From Cyanoderma ruficeps (Eukaryota; Chordata; Aves; Passeriformes; Timaliidae), in NCBI GenBank assembly GCA_008694505.1, contig VZDJ01000058.1, positions 4,732,978-4,796,977 on the forward strand: DNA of 64,000 nt, given 5' to 3'. Positions 1 through 11,947 of this stretch are shown in pieces; positions within the stretch are counted from its first letter, which is position 1, and the number at the start of each line of letters is the position of its first letter. The notes beneath the pieces are model-generated. The model was not told the DNA's origin and made no database searches. It saw nothing but the letters and a program-made list of their open reading frames with translations. Made by a program: the position numbers and the translations under genes.

Positions 1-895
1 TTTTGCCACATCAACAGGGGACCAAGGACATGGCCCCTGCACAGCCCATAGGCAATGCCCTGAGCAGGGCAAGTGTCCTTGCTGGGACTGGACTGGCTCC
101 ACCAAGGGACACTGGGGCCATGTCTGTCTCCACGGCAAGCCAGAACTCCCCCCTTGTTCCTTTGTCCCTCAACATTTGCAGCAAGCACCAGCCACATCAT
201 GTCACCAGCAAGATTCCTGTGCTGGTCTCCATCCCACCCCTCATGGCATCCATAGGAGTCTCCAGTCCCCCCAGCACATGCCACTGCACAGACGTAGTCA
301 GAAGCCATCTCTTGTACCTCCCAACTGCCCAGTGCTGCTAGAGCATCTACTGACTGGATGACAGTGGCAAGCTGTGAGGTCAGCACAGGGACTTCCCAGA
401 ACCCTCAAACTCACCATGGATGATGCTGAGCCCCAGCAGAGTCCCGTGGGACTCCTGCCCCTTGGACAGTGCCCTTGCGCCGTCCCTGCCCCTGAGTGCT
501 GCTGGAGCTGGAGTCAGTCAGGATGCAGCCAGGGAATGGATGCAGTCGGAGGGATTGGCGGGGGAAGGGACTGCAAGGCCCAGCCCTGCCTCTCCTTCCT
601 TTCCCAGGCAAGCAGGCAGGCAGGAGGCAGGCAGGCAGGAAGGGAGAGGAGCGGCCATGCTTGAGATTACCGCCCAGCAAGGGGGTGGTGCACCCAATGC
701 ACTGCCCTGGCTCTGCTGACTGGGGAACCCCCACTTAGCGGGAGCGCTGACAGCAGCAAAAGGGTTGCTCCCCACCCTGCCCCAGAAAAGGGCACCTCCA
801 GGCTGGAGACAAGGGCACCTCCAGGTTCCTGCCAGTCCCCCAGGCAGATAACACCCTATTGGCCCTCCCTGTGAACCCTCCACAGCACTGCCAAC
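1..895. other. SHROOM4 intron sequence, nothing further recognised
   Basis: This stretch lies downstream (in the minus-strand sense) of SHROOM4 coding exon 2. I looked for further SHROOM family exons on the minus strand and saw none. Open frames here have no recognisable domain. A short CAGG-rich run sits near 605-650. It is best read as the start of the long intron that separates the PDZ exons from the rest of SHROOM4. Confidence 0.5.
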
Positions 896-3800
896 CTGCG
901 AACGACCATCTTCAGAGTGCGGTAGGAGCCCTTGATGAGGATCAGGGCCTCCTGGCGGGATCCGTACAGCGGCGTCCCACTGATGTTCACCAGCTCATCA
1001 CCTGGCTGCAGCCGACGGGACAGTGCAGCCTTGCCCCCATCCTCGACCTGGGTGACAGAGAGGGGCGTTAAGGGGGGCACAGCCCCCAGAATATCCCAGG
1101 GGATGTTCCACAGCCACTGTGTGTCAGGGGAGAAAGAGGCTTCAGAGAAGGTGCCTGAGCTCCAGGCACCATAGAGGGATCTGCAGGGCCAGGCTCTCCC
1201 CCTTCTCTGGTCACATGAATTTCTGAGCAAGGGCATCGGGAAGCGGGAAGTGGGGAGAAAGAAAAATGTCCCATTCCAGCAGATTCCCCCGCAGGCACTG
1301 GCAGCACAAGGGCCCTTTGTCTGGCGTGGATGCCAGCCCCCTGCTGCTGCTTCCAACCCCACATTGAGCCTGTCAGGGCACCCGTGGTGATTTTGATGCC
1401 CAAAGGATGCCATCCCACCCTATGTGCCCAGAGGAGACAACAGTAGGGGACGTGCTGAGCCCTGGCACATGCCTACCCTCCCTAATACCCATGGCCAAAG
1501 TGAACTTGGCATCCTGTATTGCTGTGCTTAGAGGAAATAGGGCCATGGTGCTGCCAGCATGTGAGACCCTGGCCCATGCCCTCTGCCCTAGCTGGTAGGT
1601 GCAGTCCTGGCAGCCCTGGGACAAGCAGTGCCCAGCTGGGCCAGGCTGAGTGCCCATTGCCAGCACTGATGTCTGCCCATCCTGCCACTGCAATGGCCAG
1701 GGATCGCCAAGTCTACACCACAGGGTTGGCAAGAGACTGGAGGTGCCGCTGCATGGTGGCAGTAGCACAGGGCATGCAGGTGCATGGGGCAGGACCTGGG
1801 GTGTCCCATGCCCAGCATGGATGTGGGAAGACCCGATAGCCACCCACCGGGCAGAGCTAACCTAACCCCATGCTGGGGCTCCTGCACCAACCCTGCCCAT
1901 GGGCTCTTCACCCTGCTCAGTTGCTTCCAGCACTGGCCAAGGAATGAGCTCTGCTCACAGTGCCTGCCAGCCAGACCCCAGTGCCAGGGAGCACACATGG
2001 CTTCCTAGCAGGCCAGTCATTGTGCATGTGCCCCTGGGCACCACTTTCCAGTCCTAATGCTGGGCAGGGCTCAGGGGGCATTCCCCTGACAAAACGTCAC
2101 CTTAAGAGGGAGGAAGGCAGGGGCATCCAAGCCTCCTGCCCAGTGCACCACTGTCCCATGGTCTTGCCTGGCACAGCTGTGCCCAGAGCCAACAGCTCTC
2201 CAATTTTTTCAGGGATCTTAGCATTGCAATGCCATGCCCAGGCTGGGCACAGCCCAGTGTGTCTGCCTGTGCAGGCAGGCTGCCCTCCTACCCATATGTC
2301 AGCAGGGGACCCTGACTGCCTGTGAGGGCTCCTGGTCCTACCAGAAGTAGGTGGAGCACCTGGGTTTACTCCCTGCTGTGCTACTGCCCACCACTGAGCA
2401 CCTGCAGAGAATGCAAGGATGCATATTCACCTCAGTCCTCTGTCCAGCCACGTGCCCTCCCAGTCTTGCCTGCCACAGCCATGGGGACGAATCAGAGGTG
2501 AAAGGTGTCCCCACTGCTGCAGGACACCACCAGGTCTGCACTCATGTCTGGGCCATCACATGCACCAGGATGAACAGGCTCAGCCCTGGCACCACTCACC
2601 AGGAGCTAAATTTGGCACAAACAGCCCCTTATTCTGCCTTTGCCACCACTGAACTCAGCACTGGCAGCCAAACCCCACTGCCTGCTGCCTTGCCTGACTG
2701 GGCCAGCCCAGGACACTTGCTCAACACCATCCCTGGAGTTCACTCTGGGCCCTAATGGTGGGCACCAGATGGCTCACAGGAATGTCTGCCTGTCTCAGAA
2801 GAAACTCATCTTAGGAGTCACAACCGGAACAGTGCCAGAGCTGTGCCCATCCTGCCCCACACCAACCTCTCTCCTTGCCCCCGACGTGCTCAGGGAAGCC
2901 TGTGCCGGAGGGCGTACGCAGCTCCATGGAAGGCTTAAGAGGGCGTGTGAGCACCGCCGTGGGACTCTGCCACAGGAAGGGATCCCGCCCGGAGTGGTCT
3001 CAGAGGCCAAACACTGTCACAGAGTGCGGGGATACCCTTCCCCTTTCCGGCCTGCGCCTCCCGTGCCACAGGCGGGGCCGCCCCCTCTCCGCACACACCT
3101 CGGCCGGCCGGCGGAGCAGTGGCCCCGGGGGATCCTCCCCTGAATGCAACGAGCGCTGGAACAAACCCCTTTTGTCTGCCGAGCACACGTGGTGGCGGCG
3201 CGTCCGTGGGAGTGCGGGAGCCAACACCGCGCGACCCGCAAGCCAACCCACTCATGAAAAGTGGTGAGGAACATACATCCCCGGACCCTCCCATCCCCTC
3301 CTCCGGCAACCGGCGGAGCCACGGGGACCCACCGCCTCGAAGGCTGTCAGCGAGTCGGGGCGCGGGCAGTTACTACCTCGGCGCCCGGCTCCCCATCCGC
3401 CGGCGGTGCCACCTCAGGGCGCAGGGCTGGGACTGGAGCCACTTTTCCAGCTCCCCCAGCCAGACCGCGCTGCCCGCGTCCCGCCGAGGGCGTGGAACGG
3501 CCCGGGGGCGTAGTCAGCCCAGCTGGAGGCAGGGGGCAGCCCCGGGCCCGCCAGCCCGACCCGCCGCGCCCCGGTTCAGCCACGACGGTGACACCGGCGG
3601 GCAGGCGGCCAAATAACTATAGGGCCCCGTCCGGGCTCCGCGGAGGGGTGGCTATTGGAGTTCTCCTGGCCGCTCCCCGGCTCCCTGCGGGTCTCCCCGC
3701 GAGTCTCCACGCAGGGTGATGCGCTGGCGGGGGCCGAAGGAATCGGTGACCCTCTGTGTGGCGAGACGTCGGGGCCGCAGGGGTCACCCTCAGCATTCGC

Positions 3801-4502
3801 TACCGGCTGCGACCGGGCTCCGCTCGGCATCGCGCCCCGGCGCCAACCCCGTCCTGGGCACAGTCCTGCCCCTGCGTTCCAGGGGTGCCGGGGCATGACG
3901 GGACGGACTCTGGTTCCCTCACCGTGGTCCTAAATGTCCCCGCAGAGCCCGGTCCCCGGGGCGCCCATGGGCGCGGCACCAACGGATGGGCACACAGGGG
4001 TCTGACCTCCCCCGGCTACGGCTCGTGGGACGGGACCGGGAAAGACGTGAGGGAGTCGTGGGGGCCGCCCCCAACGCCAGCCCAACGGATGTGCCAGAGG
4101 AATTTCTTCCTGCTGCCGGGCCCGGGCTGTCCCTCCGCCCCTCTCGCTCTCACTCTTCCCCACGGCTCTAAGTGGAGGGTCGCGGGGATTGTGGGTGTGA
4201 GTGGCCGCCCCCGTCCCGCCGTGCCAGGACACGAGACGTCGCGGCCGGGGCTCCCCACAACCCCGACGCCGCCGCGCCCCGGGTGTCCTCCTATCTTCCG
4301 CGCCCCGCCACGGGCGGGAGGCCCCTCGCGGGGGGATGCCGCGGAGCCCACGCGGGACTGTGCCGGCAGTGCCTACCTTGGAGACGATGAGGGGCTCGCC
4401 GTGCTCTAGCCCGCCGCGCAGCGTGAAGCCCCAGGGCGCGCCCCCCTGCAGCTGCACATGCACGTACTGAGTGGCGCCGGGCCGGCCCTCGGCCCGCTCC
4501 AT
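896..4502 (-). CDS. SHROOM4: SHROOM4, first two coding exons (PDZ domain), partial
   Basis: Shroom family proteins are cytoskeletal scaffolds that bind F-actin and recruit Rho kinase to control cell shape. Coding exon 1 is 4502-4377 (42 codons): the start codon sits in a strong gccgccATGg context and the exon ends at a GTAGGC donor. Coding exon 2 is 1047-896 (152 bp), after a CAG acceptor, ending at a GTTGGC donor. Together they encode about 92 residues forming most of a PDZ domain, with the carboxylate-binding-loop segment [12 protein letters not shown] (about residues 20-31) and the segments [14 protein letters not shown] and [12 protein letters not shown]. These match the SHROOM4 N-terminus more closely than other Shroom proteins as I know them. 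The ASD1/ASD2 domains must lie past base 1. The BMP15 neighbour, as on human Xp11.22, supports SHROOM4. An open frame continues upstream of the chosen ATG, but it is ordinary GC-rich 5' sequence. Confidence 0.85.
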
Positions 4503-4660
4503 GGCGGCTACAACTACAGCCCCATCCCGGCCCGGCCCCGAGCTGTGGAGGAAATGACACCCCCGCCCGCCCGGGCTGAGCGGCGCGGGGCGAGTGCGGG
4601 GCGGGGCCGGCCCGCACCGGGACTGCTCCGCCGCCGCCAATGAGGCGCGGGGGGAAGGCG
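2990..4660 (-). promoter_or_regulatory. CpG-rich SHROOM4 promoter and first intron
   Basis: Base composition changes sharply here to GC-rich sequence with many CG dinucleotides, surrounding SHROOM4 coding exon 1. It is a typical vertebrate CpG-island promoter. The region from about 4503 to 4660 would hold the 5' UTR and transcription start on the minus strand. No TATA box is evident. Limits are by eye. Confidence 0.55.
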
Positions 4661-4689
4661 GCGGCCGGTTCGGCAGGGCACGGCTCAGC

Positions 4690-5330
4690 ACAGCTCATGG
4701 CATGGCTTTGAACACAATGGCACAGCACCTTTCTACTCAGTGGGTTGGCATGCCATCCTTTAGCCCAGGGACCTGAAGTGAGCTGCTTGGCTCAGCTTGG
4801 TACAGCCCAGCCGGCACATTTCAATTCAGTCCAGCCCAGCCCAGCATGGCATGATATGGAAGGTGGGCAGACCTCAGTGCAGCACGACACAGCACAGCTC
4901 AGCTCAGGTGGGATGGCGGGGGGGCAGCATATGGGTTAACTGGCTCAGCATGGCTGAGCCTGGCATGCCTCAGTGCCGTGCAGCAGGGTTGGCACGTTCT
5001 GGCTTGGCTCAGCTCAGCTCAACATGACACAAGGCAAAGTTAAGTTTGTTACATAGCAGAACAACCACAGGCCTCATCTGGCTTAGCTCCACTTGGCCTG
5101 GCCCAGTTTTGTTCAGTGCAGTTCAGCTTGGTTGATTTGGACAAGCAGGGCTGGCACAGTTCAGCTCAGCAGGGCCTGGCCTGGGTTGACTTAGCTTGAC
5201 CATGCACAGTTCAGCTCAAAATGACCCAGTTTGGTTCAGCACAATATGGTGCCACCAGGAACCCACACCAATAGGGCCTGCTTGGCACAGCTTAACCTGG
5301 CATGGTGGCAGTTTGACAAGCCCTCACACG
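4690..5330. repeat. Degenerate GCTCAG / GGCACAG / CAGCCCAG repeat
   Basis: About 640 bases are built from loosely repeated units such as cagctcagctcag, ggctcagc, ggcacag and cagcccag, with no constant period. No coding frame or mobile-element signature is visible. It lies just upstream of the SHROOM4 promoter, between it and BMP15. It resembles a decayed minisatellite. Confidence 0.6.
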
Positions 5331-7553
5331 GGTGCAAGGGGGTGGCAGTAGAGTGATGTAGCCCCACCAGCTCCTCACCACACAGTCACACTGGCGCCCC
5401 AAGCTCCACTGCCTGCAGGCCAGCACATGCTGCTGGCTCCTTCTGACCTACCCAAGCCAGCCCCCACCCTGTCCATATCCTGCCGGTCACCTTAGGGCAT
5501 GTGTGGCAGTTGGGCTGTTCTTCACCTTTGTCTTTTCCCTGCCAGGCCCAAGAGAGGCAGCTGTGCCGCTTGGGGGAAATTGAGGCAGGGGGAGGATGTG
5601 GCGGACGGCAGCCGGGGCGGGNGGGGGAGGGGGGGAGTGGATGAGTGGATCGGCAAGGATTCCCGGGGGAGCCCAAGAGTCCTGCTCCTCCCCTTCCCGC
5701 CTGGGGCTATAACTCCTACTCATCTCCTTTCCAGACAACACAGCAAGCCTGGAAAGCTGTGCTCTGCAAACAGCACCTGCGACCCCTGGTTGCCTGCCAT
5801 GGCCTGGGAGGGTCGGCTTGCAGTGCCAGGCTGGTGAGCCATCCTAGACTTGTTAATTCCCAGTGCTGGAACGATCTCAAGTTTTTCTTGATATTGCCTG
5901 TCCACAATCACCTGCCTTGAACTCTGCCTGCTCAGTGCGCAGCCCAGCTGCAGGCAGCCCAGTATCCAGAGTGTCACAGGGCACAGGGTGGAGTGGTACC
6001 TGGGCTATTTCTAGTGCTGGAGCCCACCCAAGAGGGATGCATGGTGTCGTCCCCCCACCACCCCAAACAGCCTTGACATGTCCACTACTGACATGTCCAC
6101 CATCCCTGACCCAAATCTCCTGCTTCTATGGCCTTCCTACTTGCCTTGTCATGCCCCCCCCCTATGACTGGCTGCTGCCATGCCTGGACTTTTCTCAACC
6201 TCCACTGGTTTGTCTGCCCCTTGTGTGTTTTCCCAAATGAGTAACCAGGGCTGCCTGGCCAGGCAAGAGGGCTCTTGTGCCCTGGCTCATCACATGGCCC
6301 CACATCACATTTAGGGTCACACACACTTCCACACAGCCCTCCCAGCCCTTAGCACTGTGCCCAGCTGGCACCAGGAAAGGTGGGCAGCAAACATCAGTAC
6401 AACCCCTTCAGCTCTCCCCATGTCCCTATGCCTGCAGCAGTGATTCCCAACCAGTGTGCTCGCCCCCTGGCCACTTCCATCCCAGCAGGAGAGCAACACT
6501 GTACTGTGGGTCTGGGCACAACACCAGGGGCTCTGGAGGTGGCACTGTCTGCAGCTGCCCACACCACACTGTAGTGTGCCCAGAGGGCCTTTCCCTGGCA
6601 AACACCATGGAGTCACTGTCCCCAGTATGGAAAGTGCCTCAAATGGCCCATGCCCATGGAAGGGTGGGCATCATGCTCACAATCTTTGAGCAGTTGCTGG
6701 CAAAAAGACCTGGTAACCAGTCAAGGCAGGCAAAGTTGTGGGGATGCTGATGGTGATGGCAGGTTGATGCCTACAATGGGGTACTGCTGGCTTACCCAGA
6801 CATACTTAGCTCTGCTGGGCTCAGAGTCACTGTGCTCACCCATGTGCCTTAGTGCCAGCTGGACAGAGTGAGGCACTGAGAGCCGGGCTGTGCTGCAGGG
6901 CTGTTGGGGAGCAGAACCCCAGGCTCTGTGCCTGCTTGGGCTAGTGCAGACCAGCTTGCAGCAATGGGCACAAGGGACCTGAGCCACTGCTGGAGAGGCA
7001 GCACAGAGTGGAGGGTGCTGGAGGGACTCTCACCACATGAAAGCACGCTCACAGGCTCTGTCTGGCCCCGTTCACCTTTGACCCGGGGAGCTCCTGCCCC
7101 TTTAAAACCTGATTGGGTCCATGCCTTTAAAATGGGCCTGGGTAGGCACCTCCTACCCTGTAGGAGGAGGCTGAGCCAGGAGCAGGTGGGCTGAGTAAGC
7201 TGGTTCTCCCACCCCACTTCACCCCATTCCCTTACCCCAGCACCTTTACAGCCCCCATAGCCAGGCTCTGTTGGGCTAGCTTTGCTCCTGGTCTGGGTTT
7301 GGGTCTGGAATTTGTACCCCTTTTTGCATACAGAATCTCCCCACCTTTTTGTTCCTGTGCCAAGCTGAAGCAGCTAGTGTGGTTGTCCTGTTTTGATAGG
7401 AGCTGGAATCCTGGGATCCTTTTGCTGGTACCCACAGACAGATCTGACTCAAGTGGGGAGAAGCATGACTGCAGGTTCTCCCTAATTCTTCTGCTGGCCA
7501 TCCCCACCTTGTCCCACTTACCTGCTCCCTCCCCAAACACACACTCACCTATC
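5331..7553. other. SHROOM4-BMP15 intergenic region
   Basis: No recognised gene. A G-run with one undetermined base lies near 5617-5637. The last 500 bases precede BMP15 and contain two TTTAAAA stretches (about 7100 and 7126) and an inverted CCAAT (ATTGG) between them. These could be core-promoter elements, but the assignment is weak. Confidence 0.4.
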
Positions 7554-9134
7554 ATGGCTATGCCCTACCCTTTCACCAGCCTCCTCCTCCTCCTTGTTGT
7601 GCCCCTTTCCCAGGCTGCAAAACAGTCCCCATTGCCTCTTCGCTCCCTGCCTGCTGTCCCCACCCTGCCCCTCCTGCAGGCTCTGCAAACGCGGGCTCCA
7701 GGTAGCCCAGGCTGGCAAGTGGGGCCAGCCAGTGGACAGGCCTTGCGTTACATGCTGAATCTGTACCGACGTGCTGCTGACCGTGAAGGCCGACCTCGCC
7801 GCAGCCGCAGCCTGGGCACCAACACCATCCGTCTTGTCCAGGCCAGTTCCCATGGAGGTCAGCCCTGGACGGGTAAGGAACTGATGGGCATTAAGGATGG
7901 TATGGGGGCTTAGTAGAGCTAGCAGGGTGGCTTGAACTCTGAAGGCAAGGTCTCTTGCCTGCTTCCTTCCCCCTCTCTACAGTGTCCTGGCTGGGGTTGC
8001 TCTTGGCCGTGGGGTTCCACTTGGCAGTAGTCCGAGACTCTCCCCCAGGGTGAAAGGGGCAAATGCATTGCTGTCCCTTGTGTGCGTGTCTCTCCTTCCC
8101 ACCCTGCCCGATACTGTGCTAGGCTAGTGGTGTTGGTGCAGGGGATGGGAAATGTTACAGGCTCTCTTTACCCTTCATGCCACCAGCAAGCCTTGGTGTG
8201 TGGTTTGTTTGCTGCAGCTTTTGCTTTGAGCTGGGGCAGATGGTTGTCACAGGCTCCGCTGTGCTGTGTGGGGCTGTGGCAGCACCATGAGAGAAAGGGC
8301 TGCTGCACAGTGCTTCCTGCACTATGCTAAGGGCATGCTGGTCACTGCTTCCCTGCAGGTCGCTGGTACTTGCAGGCCCTCACCTACCACCTGGAGGGCC
8401 AGCCAGAGGCCGAGCATCTCCTCAGAGCCACTGTGGTCTACCTGCCCAGTCTGTCGCTGGCCCACAGTCGCCTCCTCTGCGCTCTGGAGCTGATGGTGGC
8501 CGGTGAGGCACCCAGGGTGCTGCTCAGCCCTACTGCTCGTCCCCACCATGGCTGGGCCGAAGTTGATGTCACCCCTTACCTGGTGCTGGGGAACAGCAGT
8601 GTGGGGTGCCTGGCACTGCGGCATGTCTGTGTGCGTGCAGGCCGAGCCGGAAGCCACGGTACTCAAGTGGCCCCTGGCCACCCTTTCCTCCTTCTTTACC
8701 TTAACGATACCCAGGCAGGGTTAGCACCTCCAGTAACAGAGCCCCATCGACACCGACGTGATACAGGGACTTTGGCTCATGACCTGCCCAACTATCTGCG
8801 GGAACAGGGAGGGGAGAAGAGTGACTGTTCCCTCCACCCCTTCCCTGTCAGTTTTGCACAGCTGGGCTGGGACCACTGGATCATCGCTCCTCAGCGCTAC
8901 AACCCACGCTACTGCAAGGGCACCTGTCCCCACCTACTCCGCTATGACTACCATGCACCCAACCATGCTGTGGTGCAGAGCTTTGTTCATCAGCTTGTGG
9001 ATGCCAATGTGCCCCGGCCCTCCTGTGTGCCCTACCGCTACAGCCCCATCAGTGTCCTCATGATTGAGCGCAATGGAGGCATACTGTACAAGGAGTACGA
9101 GAATATGATTGCAGAGTCCTGCACTTGCCGGTAA
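7554..9134 (+). CDS. BMP15: BMP15, bone morphogenetic protein 15 (oocyte TGF-beta ligand)
   Basis: BMP15 is a secreted oocyte growth factor that acts on granulosa cells and partners with GDF9. Exon 1 is 7554-7872 and exon 2 is 8359-9134, joined in phase 1 at GTAAGG/TGCAG sites, giving 364 residues (human about 392). The N-terminus has a leucine-rich signal peptide (about residues 5-21). A prodomain follows, with the LRYMLNLYRRAAD block. A furin-type site RHRR (237-240) releases a 124-residue mature domain containing GWDHWIIAP, YCKGTC, SCVPY, SPISVL and the terminal ESCTCR. The mature part has six cysteines and lacks the one that makes the interchain disulfide, the hallmark of BMP15 and GDF9. 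NSS and NDT sequons lie in the prodomain. The start was chosen at the ATG just before the hydrophobic stretch; the frame stays open about 85 codons further upstream without a signal. SHROOM4 adjacency supports BMP15 over GDF9. Confidence 0.95.
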
Positions 9135-10045
9135 TTTCCACTGCCCCAGCACATCACCCCTGGGCTCTGCCTCTTTCTGCAGATCTGGACTTTAGGGTTT
9201 ATCTTGCTCTGCCTGGGGCTCACTTGGCTCATCTCCCTTCCCCATGCAGTGCTGCTCAGTGGGGAGATTTTACAATGACAGTTTTATGTAAATTGTGGAT
9301 TTTTAAAGGCAGGAACCTGTGCTGGGGTGGTTGCCCCATGGCATCTGTCCTTCCTGCAGCCCCCCATGGCTGCTGCCTGGTTTTGGTGGGCAGGGGGGCT
9401 TGGCCTGATGTTCTCAGAGATGAGCTTTGTACTCCCTAAACTGGAGTACAAAGCTCTTAGGAGGTGGCTGGGAGTCTCACGGCGGAACCAGGGCAGGGAG
9501 GATAAGTCCAGGTGTCTCTGTGCTTTGCGTTTGACACATTGGTGGTGTCAGGATCGGATGTGACCCTGCCTGTGGCATTCCTTCCCAACTCACATGCACC
9601 CCATCCCTATCTAGTCTCAGCTGCAGAGGCATCTCACCAGGCTGAGAATTTGGGCTGGAGGGAGGAAGCCTCTCTCCTCCCCTACAGCTGTGCTCTGGAA
9701 GGGCTATGAAAAACTGGAGGAACCTGAGCTGCCATCTCTGCTTCCAGTGCTAGAGGCCAAGTCAGCTGCCTGTGCTGGGCTCTGTCTGCTGTTTCCTCTG
9801 ACACACTTGTTCTTCAGCTCCTTGGCTTGCCCTCTAACAGTGCTCAGGTCTCATTCTACTCCAGAGGTCAGACTCCCGTTGCAGATGTCTCTCTACCTTC
9901 TTGCACTCTTGCTGTCACATAGGCCTTGGGCTCTGCTGGGCTCCTGGCATGTCCCTGTTCCCAGAAGGGTCAGTCCAGCTCTCAGCACCCCTGCTGCCTG
10001 ACTTTCCTCTATTTATTGCTTGACTGTTAATAAATAAATTGATTG
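9135..10045 (+). other. BMP15 3' UTR with tandem AATAAA signals
   Basis: After the BMP15 stop, about 900 bases hold no gene. They end in overlapping AATAAA hexamers at 10029-10034 and 10033-10038, followed by T/G-rich sequence. This is the likely cleavage and polyadenylation region of BMP15. Confidence 0.6.
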
Positions 10046-11940
10046 ATTTTGCTAAAGACCATCTTGGCCTGTTTTTGCACCATCCCCGGGGTGCAGCAGG
10101 TGCCCCCAGGATACAGCCTGTGGTTGTATCCCTATGCAACTGCCCTTGTGCTTTCACTGGAGGGGGTAGGTGTGGGGGTAAATCCCAGCCAGTTCAAGTA
10201 GGGCCTATGAGAAGTGCCTTCCCTGGAGTATTGACCTGCCCTAGTGCAGAGGAGACCAGATGGGGCTGCAGGCAGCTGCCTCCATGGGCATGAGAACAAG
10301 AGATAGCCCGATAGCCCACATCCCTCTGTATGGGGCAAGTCCAAGGGGCCGGGGGGGGGGGGNGGGGGGGGAGGTGCGCAGTGAGCCAGGTCTCCTGGGG
10401 CTGTCTGTCACCATTGCCAAGGCATTTCTCTGCCAGGGCTATTGTGGGTAGGTGTCTGCAAGCAAACCTGCTTGTTGCAGGTGCCCTGTTCCCAGTGCTG
10501 GAGCAAAGTTTCCTTCCTTTGAGCAGCAAGGCAGAGGTGGCAGTAATCATCCTCAGCACCAGAGCCTGAGGTCACTGTCAGCTGGGTGCTGTTTCTCCAT
10601 AGCTCATGGCTCTTGCCAGGGTCTCCTCTTGCTTGGGGTCCAACCCCATCTGTTATTGTTGACCCAGGTTCCATGGGGATGTTTCAGCACTTTTATTTTT
10701 CCCATGAGTGTTTGCTGTTGGATGGGGTGCTGTCAACTCCAATCCCTCCCTTTCCTGTCAGCCTTAAAGTTGCTTTGCCATTCTGGAAGAGTGAGAAATT
10801 ACAGAGCCCCAGGCTCTTCTCCTGCCCCTTGTCCCTAGTTAGCCACATCCTGGTCATGAGTGGGGAATGTTTTCTGCTTTTTTGGAAGCTCACAGATCTG
10901 AGCCCTCTCAGTCATTAAGCATGTGGTGTTGACTCATTCAGGCAAGTGATAATAAAAGATATGGAGAGGGCCATGCTCCCAGCCCTGGACACTCCTGGGT
11001 GCCAGTGGCCCCCCTACTCTAACCTGCTGCCAGCACCCCTTGGACCAGCTGGGCACCTGGAGATGGGTGAGCACTGCAGTTTGTTGTCCCAGCCTGTGTC
11101 CTTGTATGCACTGTGCCAATGGACTCTTGTGTCTTTTGAGATGGGTCCCTTCCCTGAGTACCCATGGGTGCCCAAGGGCTGCTCCAGCAGTGGGATCTCC
11201 TCTGTGCTGGTGGTGGAACAGATGCTACCACAGAGGTGGAGGAGCAGTGATTCAGGGAAAGATTCACTGTCCCAGATGACCCTGGAACTATGCCTGCCTC
11301 TTTGCTGGTACTGCCAGGCATAGGGTGCAGGGACCCTGGCCTGCTGCCTGGGTGTGCATTGCAGGAAGAATCTTCCTGCAGATCCTGCAGCTATGTGAGC
11401 CCCTTGGTGAGCACCAATGTCCTGGCTTTGGGGACATGCACCCAACCCACCCTCAGGCAAGGATCTTGCCTGCAGAGCTGCTGCCAGCACAGGGGGCTGC
11501 ACTGGCCCCTTTCTTTCCCCCAGGAGAGCTAATTCATCCCTATACCCTTCTGCCTTGTTCCCAGCTCTTCCCTCTGCCCCAAACCCCACACTGAGGCTTT
11601 GCTTAGTTTCCACAGGGTGCCCATTCACTATCCCTCCTGCTACCCCCCCTAAGTGGGCATGACCACCTCACACCCCACATCCTCAGGCTGACACTAGGCA
11701 GAAAGGGGACATGTCCCTTCTGCCCTTGCAGTGCTGGCTCAAATCTGGGCTGGGAACAGTACAGGGCCACCAGGATGGAAGTCACTCAGCTGTGGAGAGC
11801 AGCAGCTCCCCAGGCACCCTGCCAGGGACTGTAGCTGGATGCAAATGGTGATGGCCAGGATCCAGATGCCTCATGGGTGCCCTGCAGAGGTGCTGGCAGC
11901 ACCCAGCTGGGGTAGGGGGTAACAAGGCGCTGTTTCTCTA
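10046..11940. other. Intergenic region without a recognised gene
   Basis: No conserved coding segment was recognised on either strand. A G-homopolymer tract containing one undetermined base lies at about 10350-10371. Open frames here are short, overlapping and without domains. Confidence 0.4.
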
Positions 11941-11947
11941 CCCAGGG

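Noticed and set aside
3756..4691. Long open frames of 217 and 253 codons on opposite strands near SHROOM4 exon 1
   Set aside because: They come from high GC content. Only the 42-codon exon 1 part on the minus strand shows homology; the rest reads through the splice donor into the intron or lies in the 5' UTR.
7299..7553. An extended BMP15 N-terminus starting 85 codons upstream
   Set aside because: The extension would bury the signal peptide inside the protein; the ATG at 7554 puts the hydrophobic segment at residues 5-21, as in the family.
5617..10371. G-quadruplex-like tracts at 5617-5637 and 10350-10371
   Set aside because: Both contain an undetermined base within a G homopolymer, so their length and sequence are unreliable and may be assembly artefacts.
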